DNA of 64,000 nt from the NCBI RefSeq assembly GCF_963677195.1, contig NZ_OY781918.1, forward strand, positions 4,266,923-4,330,922, in the 5' to 3' direction. The DNA is from an uncultured Marinifilum sp. GTDB taxonomy: Bacteria; Bacteroidota; Bacteroidia; Bacteroidales; Marinifilaceae. This document shows positions 18,473 through 27,000 of the stretch, one piece after another. The position numbers were made by a program, and so were the translations under genes. Numbering within the stretch: the stretch's first letter is position 1; every line of letters starts with the position of its first letter. The notes under the pieces were generated by a model. The model had not been told where the DNA came from. It made no database searches and worked only from the letters and a program-made list of their open reading frames with translations.

Positions 18473-18554
18473 GGGGAGATACCAAAGTGGCCAACTGGGG
18501 CGGACTGTAACTCCGCTGACTTCGTCTTCGTAGGTTCGAATCCTGCTCTCCCCA
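18473..18554 (+). tRNA. tRNA-Tyr (anticodon GTA), copy 2
   Basis: Near-identical to copy 1, 222 bp downstream. The anticodon stem is GCGGA/TCCGC, so an A-T pair of copy 1 is a G-C pair here; one T-stem base also differs. Confidence 0.95.
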
Positions 18555-18598
18555 CTCCGATTTAGATTGAAAACGTTCAATCATATTAAATCATCAAT

Positions 18599-18671
18599 GC
18601 GGGAATAGCTCAGTTGATAGAGCATCAGCCTTCCAAGCTGAGGGTCGCGAGTTTGAGTCTCGTTTCCCGCT
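18599..18671 (+). tRNA. tRNA-Gly (anticodon TCC), copy 2
   Basis: Identical in sequence to the copy at 18377, 222 bp downstream. Confidence 0.95.
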
Positions 18672-18681
18672 CAATTTTTTT

Positions 18682-18741
18682 GGAGAGATGGCAGAGTGGT
18701 CGTCCCGAAAGCTTTCGGGAGCGGTATCTTGAAAATTAACC
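18682..18741 (+). pseudogene. tRNA-Ser 5' fragment interrupted by a palindrome
   Basis: The first 21 bases (18682-18702) match the start of the intact tRNA-Ser at 18754. An 18-bp palindrome follows, then GCGGTATCTTGAAAATTAACC, which resembles the anticodon arm of tRNA-Ser (GCGGTGGTCTTGAAAACC). The 3' half is missing, so no functional tRNA can form. Confidence 0.75.
18703..18720. repeat. 18-bp perfect palindrome inside the tRNA-Ser fragment
   Basis: TCCCGAAAGCTTTCGGGA is a perfect inverted repeat with no counterpart in the intact tRNA-Ser, so it looks inserted. It may be a REP-like unit. Confidence 0.7.
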
Positions 18742-18753
18742 AAATGAAATACT

Positions 18754-18838
18754 GGAGAGATGGCAGAGTGGTCGAATGCGGTGGTCTTGAAAACCATTGT
18801 GCGGCAACGTACCGGGGGTTCGAATCCCTCTCTCTCCG
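18754..18838 (+). tRNA. tRNA-Ser (anticodon TGA), island integration target
   Basis: 85 nt, acceptor stem GGAGAGA/TCTCTCC, discriminator G, long variable arm, anticodon TGA at 18788-18790. Its 3' end is the left copy of the 16-bp attachment repeat. Confidence 0.95.
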
Positions 18839-18841
18839 CAA
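18826..18841 (+). repeat. attL: left 16-bp attachment repeat
   Basis: CCCTCTCTCTCCGCAA covers the last 13 bases of tRNA-Ser and 3 beyond. The identical 16-mer recurs at 54295-54310, with a recombinase gene just inside this end. Confidence 0.85.
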
Positions 18842-18865
18842 TTTAGAGTTCATCTAGAACCAAAC

Positions 18866-18903
18866 AGCTGTAAATCCATTGATTTACAGCTATTTTTGTT
18901 TTT
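18866..18903 (+). terminator. Terminator after tRNA-Ser (island side)
   Basis: Perfect 11-bp stem (18866-18876 with 18881-18891) with a 4-nt loop and a T-rich tail. It probably ends the tRNA transcript in place of the native terminator now at 54314. Confidence 0.8.
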
Positions 18904-18952
18904 AGGACATTCATTCTATTTCAAATAATACTATTAGGAATGGGGACTCTAC

Positions 18953-18985
18953 GGTGAACAAATTCACACTCCTACCTTGTTCACC
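18953..18985. promoter_or_regulatory. Inverted repeat, candidate recombinase arm site (left)
   Basis: GGTGAACAA (18953-18961) and TTGTTCACC (18977-18985) form a perfect 9-bp inverted repeat between attL and the recombinase gene. The motif recurs at the right end as CTATGGTGAACA. Confidence 0.5.
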
Positions 18986-19147
18986 AAACATCTCATAACA
19001 AACTGTATCAAAACATATTAAACTAGACCAACTTCTAAATTTTATTTTTTAAAGTGCTTGTTTTTTCGTAAATTGTATTAAACATTATTCATCAATTTAC
19101 GATTTTTTGATGAAATCCAGATGATGATAATGGTAAATTAATCAGGT

Positions 19148-20362
19148 ATGAATACCTTTTCTACGCTAAATATCAGCTTCTTAATACGTAAGAACCGCAC
19201 CAATAAACATGGCGAGGCTCCCATATATATGCGTATATCTGTAGATCAGCAGCGTGTTGAAATGGCTACAGGACGATATATCAATCCTACAAGCTGGAAT
19301 GGAAAGCTCAACAAGGCCTTTCCTAAAAAGAAAGGTGGAGTTCAAATCAATCAATTCCTGGATGCTCTTAAAAACGGAATTTACGATCATCATACCGAAA
19401 TGGTAAAGAATGGAGAAGACATTAGTGCAAAAAAACTCAAGGCTCGTTTTCTTGGTATTGATGAAGATAGAAAAACGCTTTTACAAGTTTTTGAGTACCA
19501 CAACAAGCAAATTTCAGAATTGGTAAGTATCTCCTACTCTCGTGCCACATTGCAAAGGTATGTTACAACTCTGGATCACATTAAGAACTTTTTGAAGTAT
19601 CAATACAACCTTAAGGACATTTCCTTGCATCGAATTAAGTATTCCTTTATTATTGATCTGGAACATTATCTGAAAACTGTTCGCAAATGCAATAACAATA
19701 CGACATACAAGTACATCAAGAACTTTAAAAAGATCATCATTCTTGCCATTAAAAATGAATGGCTGAACAAAGATCCTTTTGCAAAATACAAATCCGCCTT
19801 GATAGAAGTTAAAAGAGAATATCTTACCAAAGATGAACTTTTAAAGCTTGAAAACTTAAAATTATCAATCCCCCGTTTGGATTTTGTGAGAGACATCTTC
19901 TTATTCTCATGTTATACAGGACTGGCTTATGTTGACGTTAGCAATCTAACTACAGAAAATATCAGAAAAGGAATTGATGGTAACAATTGGATCATTACGC
20001 AAAGAAAGAAGACAAAAGTGCCTTCTAATGTTCCACTACTACCTGTTCCGGAACAATTAATAAAAAAATATAGTCTATCACCAGGCAAAAAAATGGAAAA
20101 CAATATTTTTCCAAGCTTGAGTAATCAAAAAACAAATGCCTATTTAAAAGAATTGGCTGATCTGGCTTCAATTGATAAAAACCTAACTTTTCATACAGCC
20201 AGACATACTTTTGCAACTACTGTTACTCTTGCAAATGGTGTTCCTATCGAATCCATAAGCTCTATGCTTGGCCACAAAAATATTCGTACCACTCAAATTT
20301 ATTCTAAAGTAGTAAATGAGAAAGTGGGTAAGGATATGAGTAAGCTCAGAAAAAAATTGTAG
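19148..20362 (+). CDS. Tyrosine recombinase (IntDOT-like integrase)
   Basis: A 404-aa site-specific recombinase with the three-part Bacteroidota layout: N-terminal arm-binding domain (STLNISFLIRKNRTNKHGEA), SAM-like core-binding domain (about 100-205) and catalytic domain (from about 215). Catalytic residues: H349 and R352 in HTARHTFAT, H376 in LGHKN, Y385 in TQIYSKV, and a lysine in the RKKTK hairpin. The first arginine is replaced: TGLAYVDV has A260 where most recombinases have R. IntDOT-group enzymes are known to lack it. It lies next to tRNA-Ser, so it is the likely enzyme for the island's 16-bp sites. Confidence 0.93.
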   Translation: MNTFSTLNISFLIRKNRTNKHGEAPIYMRISVDQQRVEMATGRYINPTSWNGKLNKAFPKKKGGVQINQFLDALKNGIYDHHTEMVKNGEDISAKKLKARFLGIDEDRKTLLQVFEYHNKQISELVSISYSRATLQRYVTTLDHIKNFLKYQYNLKDISLHRIKYSFIIDLEHYLKTVRKCNNNTTYKYIKNFKKIIILAIKNEWLNKDPFAKYKSALIEVKREYLTKDELLKLENLKLSIPRLDFVRDIFLFSCYTGLAYVDVSNLTTENIRKGIDGNNWIITQRKKTKVPSNVPLLPVPEQLIKKYSLSPGKKMENNIFPSLSNQKTNAYLKELADLASIDKNLTFHTARHTFATTVTLANGVPIESISSMLGHKNIRTTQIYSKVVNEKVGKDMSKLRKKL

Positions 20363-20721
20363 TATTCTTATCCAGTTACAACATTTACAATAGGATTTCG
20401 CCACACTTTATTCCACCAACCTTTTTACTTAAAATCTATCTTCCAATAAGAGACCAACGGGATGTTTTCAATGGTTTTGGGCATACCAAAACATAAACTT
20501 GCTTAGTACTTTCTTAAAGAAATTTTACTAATAGAAAAAATGCCCCACTCTTGTTTCCATCACCAAAATTTAATCTTACATACATATTGTAAGGCCTTCA
20601 TACATGCGTAAACATCCCTTTTCTTAAAGGTCATGATTTCGGCAAAAGGAAGCGAAATAAATGGGATGTGCGCTTGGAGGGAAAATCATTTCAATGTGTT
20701 TTGTGTTGCTACAAGCAAAGT

Positions 20722-20759
20722 GCTGTATCAGTTTTCTTTTTAAACTGATACAGCTTTTT
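20722..20759 (+). terminator. Strong hairpin terminator downstream of the recombinase
   Basis: Perfect 13-bp stem (20722-20734 with 20742-20754) and a T-tract. The interval 20363-20721 shows no coding signal. Confidence 0.8.
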
Positions 20760-20919
20760 GCTCGCTCAACTTCACAATATCAAATCTCAAAAAAACTCTT
20801 TGTAATGATTGGGCGCCTTTATGCCGAACTCTTTTGACAAAATCATGGCCGAATTCAACTTTGTGATCGCATGTATTAAAGACTATATCTTTTAAACTAC
20901 TTTTATACTCTGATGACAT
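20740..20919 (-). CDS. Possible 59-aa small protein
   Basis: An open frame below the usual length cut-off, ATG at 20919, beginning MSSEYKSSLKDIVF and ending LSEQKAVSV. The composition is protein-like and basic. Its last codons run into one arm of the hairpin at 20722-20759, which would then also be its terminator. No family recognised, no membrane segment or signal peptide. It lies between the recombinase and the SprB-like gene. It could be a small element-encoded regulator, or chance. Confidence 0.35.
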   Translation of the reverse strand: MSSEYKSSLKDIVFNTCDHKVEFGHDFVKRVRHKGAQSLQRVFLRFDIVKLSEQKAVSV

Positions 20920-20967
20920 GTAATCAATTTAATACAATCTTTATTTCTTGTACTCGGGACAATCAAG

Positions 20968-20988
20968 CTTTTCATCTCTGATGAAAAG
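20968..20988. repeat. 9-bp inverted repeat downstream of the SprB-like gene
   Basis: CTTTTCATC, 3-nt loop, GATGAAAAG; about 110 bases past the end of the long operon, possibly a weak terminator for it. Confidence 0.4.
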
Positions 20989-21097
20989 TTCCTGCTGAAA
21001 GGCACAAGAGTTTTTGTATGACAAAAACACAACTTGCATAGCCCTACTTAAGCTTCGGTTAAACCTTCCTTTTTCCATTTCCAATTGGATTTATTTT

Positions 21098-24000
21098 TTA
21101 AAATACCAGAAATTTAAGCACTCTTTTTTCATTGCCAACTAAAATTACAACAGCATAAGTTTTGTGTGCTCTAAACAATGATTTATCATTAAAATCAAAT
21201 TGATAAATAGCACTATTAAAACCTGCTCTTGAATCAATTTTAATAGCTCGTTGCACATCAAATATTTGTATATTTACATCCTCCATTTTATTTAAAACAA
21301 GGTTTAAGTGAAAATCACCTCGATTAGGATTCGGATATAATTTAGCTTCCATTACATAAGCTTCTTTTGGTTGAATAAAACCAGCTTTTCGTTTAGTACT
21401 TATATTTGCTACATTAACTATTTTTTCAACATAATCACTACATTCATTTTTAAAAACATACATACCAATATCATAACTACCAGCTTGCAAAACACGAAAC
21501 CAAATTGAAGCATCTTGCTTTTTAATAACTTCCATCTCATTCGGAAAAACCCACCTAACCGAATCAGGCATTTCCCATGAAATATCTACAGCTACAATAG
21601 TATCCCCAACAATAGCTTCTACAGGAATAATAAAATCGGCAACTACCTCATAATCCAAATACGAAAGATTAAATTCGTGCTCTGCTTTACACCCCTTATC
21701 TGTAGTAAGCTTTAGAAGATAATTACCCTCTTGATATAACTCAACTTCTTTTTCATTACTAAATTGAACATCATTGTAAAACCAAGAGCTATTTGCTCCT
21801 TCAATACCAGAACTTACGATTTCAGTTTGATTTTTACACAAGAAATATTCATTAGGCAATTCTATTGTTACTGGCACTGGAGCTGTTAATTCAGCCTCCA
21901 ACTCTTTCTTACAACCGTTCACATCAGTAACCTGCAACATCATTTCTCCTGCCCCTAAATTGTTAAACCACCCTTGCTTATTTGATTCTTCGTTTAAAGA
22001 GTATATATATTCAGGACTTCCCCCAATGGCTGTCATTAAAATGCTACCATCATTAATACCAACACAGTTTGGCGATTGCAGACTACTCACATATAGTTCC
22101 AATTCTTCAGGACCGGTTATTTCATACTCTGCTTCATCAAAACAATTGTTAGCATCACTTACCGTAACAGAGTACGAACCTTTTCCAAGCTGATTTACTA
22201 CCGTTGAATACGAATCATCCAACCCTCTCCAAACTATATCATAAGGAGTAGTTCCATTGTTAACTTCAATTACAATTTCACCATCTTTAGATTCATGACA
22301 ACTTACCTCCTTGAGTTGCTTTAGACTAATTTCCGGCCCACTCATTTCCTCAACCAAGAATGATTTTGTGCTTGTACATGAATTAGCATCTGTAACTTCT
22401 ATAAAATATTCTTTTGCTCTTAAATTATTAGGATGTAATTTATCATTCGGATAAAAATCGCCCCAATCCACATAATAGTCAGGAGATCCACCAAATATTT
22501 GAATCTGAACAGAACCATTACTACTATTACAAGTACTATGTTTCAAGTCAATAAATTCAATATTTAAAGCTTCAGGCTCCTCAATATCTACATATTTACT
22601 TTGAACATTACCTAATTTATCTTTTACAAAAATTCTATAACTACCTGCTTTTAGTCCTGTAAATTCATTCGACCTGTTAAAATCGATGGCATAATTTATA
22701 GCGTAAGTGTAGGGTGCAGTACCTCCATTAGCCCTAACTGTTACTTCTCCACTATTATCTCTATTACAAAGACAATCTCTCTTTTCCAGTTGTATAATAA
22801 TTTCATCTGGCTCTTCAACTTCCACTTCTATTGAATCTAATACACCTTTTGAATCCCTTACTCGAACATGATATAAACCTGCTTTTAAGTTTTCAAACTG
22901 ATTGGTAATTGTCCAATCTCCATGATTCAACGAAAATTCGTACCCCGGCCACACTGCATAAGGCCATCCTCCAACTGCCGAAACCTGCAAGCCCCCATCT
23001 TCGGCTCCATAGTAGCTAGTCATTACAGGGTTTGCAACAATACTTAGTTTACTGCCAGGCTCCTTTATGCTTACTGTCTTTTTTAATCCATTTGCAATTC
23101 CAAAATCATTATTCCCATAAGGACAATTGTTTTGATCCCAAACCTCTACTGTATACTCCCCTGCATATAAATCATCTATTCTTTCATGTTCACCGTTAAG
23201 ATATTTTTCTCCTTTATGGTACCACTGATATCGATATCCACCATTTCCTCCACTTACTCTTACCTGTGCAGCTCCATCATTATTTCCAAAATCCGTTACC
23301 CCCATTACATTAAAATCAATGGACATTTCATCGGGTTGTAACATTTCTTCTTCCTGCTTAAAATAGCAGCCCAGATCGTCGGTAATTTCAATTATATACT
23401 TACCTTTTCCCAACTGATCCTGATTCCACTCTATACCTGTAGAACCATTTCTAAATGCTTCTCCATTTTTAGACAGCACATAAGAATAATTTCCTGTAGC
23501 ACTTATACCACCTATAATTTCACTCTCCAAAAATCCATCTTTCGCTTCATAACACTGCGGAATTACAAGGTTAAATTTCTCTATGTGCAACCAATCTGCT
23601 TGTTGTAATTGTTGTTCGTCAATTTTTATTCTACAAGCATTAATATCTCTTACCTCAATGATATATTCTCCCGTTTCAAGTGATTTAAATACTGCATTCG
23701 TAATACCTCTAATCGAATCCAGTCTATCTGTAGTTTCAGAATGTGGCATTTTATTAAGTAAATAATCATAGTACCCACCACCAAAAGATACTCCTCCCTG
23801 TATTTGCACTTTTATCTCGCCATCTGATCGCTTTGAAATATCACCCATGTCCTTCTCATGACAGGTTGGAATTGTAAAGTCAATTCCGGTAATCTCTAAG
23901 GAATCGGGCTTTCTTAATTCAATTATCTTGTTTAGTTTGCATCTATTTACATCAGATACCGTATAACTAAACATTCCTGCATCCAAATTTTTGAACACAA

Positions 24001-27000
24001 GATTTTCATCAACTGCAACATTTCCCAACTGTCTATCACCTCTTTCATCAGTTTGTTCTATTGTATATTCCGAGGTGCTTGTAATAGGAATACCTCCTAA
24101 TGGGGTAATTTTTACCGAGTCTCTTAAGTACGAACATCTAATTTCAAAATCTCCTTCATAGTGCGATGTTTCGATATCAAAACCAATTGCAGTTGGCTCT
24201 GTTAATACAATTTCCTTTTTATACTCACATGCTTCCAACTTATCGGTAATACTGAGTTGATATTTGCCCGCGGGTATATTTTTAAATGTTTGAATTTCAT
24301 TACTTACATCTTCGAATTCCTGAACTATAGAAACATTCGTCAATTTAAGCTTATACGGAGAAATCCCTCCTAAAGCCTGTACTTTAACACTATCGGTTAA
24401 GCCATTACATCTAATTTCAAATCCTTCAAAATTTGAAAGAATTATATTGGATTGAATTGGATCGGGCTGTTTTAAAGTAATTGCACTCTCAACAAAACAA
24501 TCTGTATTATATGCTCCTGTAACCTTAACATTATAAATGCCAGCAGGCAAATCCTCAAAAAACACTTCTTCGTTAGCATGCTTAGTTACCATTTTAGTAT
24601 TACTTGCATCAAACAATTCAAAAGTGTAAGGAGTAATTCCTCCTGTTGCTCTTGCCCATATACTATCTGTTGCCCCAAAACATTTGATTTGATATTGTTC
24701 TGCTTTGTTTGATTCATACAGATTGCTCGATAACTCCAATTGCAATTCCAATGGTTCTTTTAGTATTGGTTTGTATTGTTTTGGACAATTTTTGGCATCC
24801 ACAATATCAAAAACCGGCCCTGTTCCCGTTACCTCAAAATCTACATATCCTCCCGATTCAGATATTACATTCGTTTCTCCATTATAGGTTATCTGGTATG
24901 GTGCAAAACCTCCTTCTACCATCACACCAATTGTTTCTCTAGCTCCGAAACAGGTAAAATCGAAAACTTCGCCAGTTTTATCATCAACGTATTTTGCCGC
25001 ATCTCTAACAAACTTTATTTCTTCAGGTTGATTTAATTTAAAATCTACTTTATTGGACTGACAACCTCTTGAATCGGTAGTAAGAATACTATAATTGCCA
25101 GCTCCGAAATTTTTCGCTGAAACTCCTACATCTTCAGCAACTTTGTTTAATTCTTGATACAAAGATCCTTCTTTCCATATTTGAACAGAATAATTTGCAG
25201 TACCACCATTCACTATTATTTCACTGCCATCTTCACTTCCAAAGCAATCAAAATTAGCAACACCGCCCTCACTTAGTATATCAACTCCCAATACAAATAA
25301 TTGATTTACAATAAAATTAGGCTGGCGCAATTCATTTTCCATTTTAAAATAGCAGCCATTGTCATCTGCTATCTCTACCAAATACTTTCCAGCTGATAAA
25401 TTGCTTTGATTAAATTCCTTTCCAACTCTTCCAGCATTAACCTCTGCTTCTTTAGTTATGGTATAAGAGTATTGTCCATCTCTAGTTGTTCCACCTAAAA
25501 TATCACTTTCCCAAAAACCATTATCGTAGTCAAAACATGTTGGTTCCACAAGGGTCATATCACCTTCAATAATTTGCAATAAATCAGGCTGCCCAAGATT
25601 TTGGGAATCTTCTACTCTACATCCATTTGCATCCACTGTAACAAATTTATAATTCCCTGTTTCCAGAGAGTTAAATACCGGAGAATTCCCTTCTATTTGT
25701 CCCAAACCAATATCGGGCTGACCAACAACCAATTGGTAAATATTGGTGTTATACCCCAAAGTGGCACCTCCGTTAATGCTTAATTGAATTTGTCCATCCT
25801 CTTTTTTCGAATCATCGCCCATATCCAATTCATGACAAGAAGGAATGCTAACAGCTCCAAAATTTATCTTAAGCTCTTCCGGCTTCTTAATTTCAATTGA
25901 CTCTTCAATAGTACAGCCATTAATATCAGTAAGTATATATGTATAATGTCCTTCATCTAGATTATCGAATCTTGTCGCTCCTGTATTTTCCTTAGAAACA
26001 TTTGATTTACCATCACACATTTGCAATAAATTGTAAGTTGTGCCAGCTCCTCCTTCTGGTGTCACATCAACATATCCTAATAAATCTGAACATTTTATTT
26101 GAAAACCTCCCTGATAAACTGTTGTGCTTAGATTTAGACTTAGTTTTTCCGGCTCAATTAAAATAACTTCGCTTGCGAGCTCAACATTATAAGAATCTCG
26201 TAGAATTAAATTATAAGTCCCTGCAGGCATTTCATTAATATCCTTCTCCAGGTTTCCCAAGTTGGTAAATGAACGTGACACTCCAACACCATTTACCGTT
26301 AAAGCATAAGGGCTAATTCCTCCAATAGGTTTAACTGTAATGCCCCCCTTTAAACCTTTGCATGCAATATCAAACCCATTGGTTTTGTGGTAAGTAATTG
26401 GCAATTCTAATTTCTCAGGCTCTTTTAAGGTAATAACAGTTGTTTCAGAACACCCCAGATGCTTTCCTGTTACACTTACCTTGTATGTTCCTGCTTTTAC
26501 ACCTGTAAATAAACAGTCACCATTCTCTGATTGTTCTGAATCAATTTCTACATCATCTTTTAAAAGTTTTATAGTATAAGGAGCAATACCGCCTGAAGCT
26601 TTCACTCTTATTTCATCGGTTTCACCAAATTGCTTAATGTTATATACCTCCCCAGACCCAGATGTATAATTATTAGGAAATAAATTCAGGCCTAAAACAG
26701 CAGGTTCTTTTAATTCAACTTTAAAATTAGGTTTACATCCCAATGCATCTGATATCTCAATTTGTGGTTTTGTTCCCTGCACATCAAAACCTGTTGTGCC
26801 ACCAGAAATATTTATCTCCTTATTTGTACTTCCATATTTTAATGAATAAGGAGCTATACCTTCACTCACTTCTAGTTCTATGGTTTCAACATCTCCAAAA
26901 CATTTGTAATTAAAACCTGAATAATCTGCATAAGTAGGAGTAACTTGCACTTCTGATGGTTCTTTCAGCTCAAAAGTTTTATCACTACCCAATGAGCATC

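Larger units (their letters stand above)
18251..18681 (+). repeat. 222-bp tandem duplication of a Tyr-Gly tRNA unit
   Basis: Two units (18251-18472 and 18473-18681, the second cut short) each hold tRNA-Tyr, an identical 44-nt spacer with a small hairpin, and tRNA-Gly. Differences are confined to a few tRNA-Tyr positions and the tail. Confidence 0.9.

Noticed and set aside
18251..18681. CRISPR-like array
   Set aside because: The repeated units are two copies of a tRNA pair, not short repeats with variable spacers. I saw no CRISPR array elsewhere.
18168..18853. Minus-strand open frames of 60-70 codons (with GEQDSNLRRRSQRSYSP and similar text)
   Set aside because: They are translations of the complementary strand of tRNA genes, a known annotation artefact.
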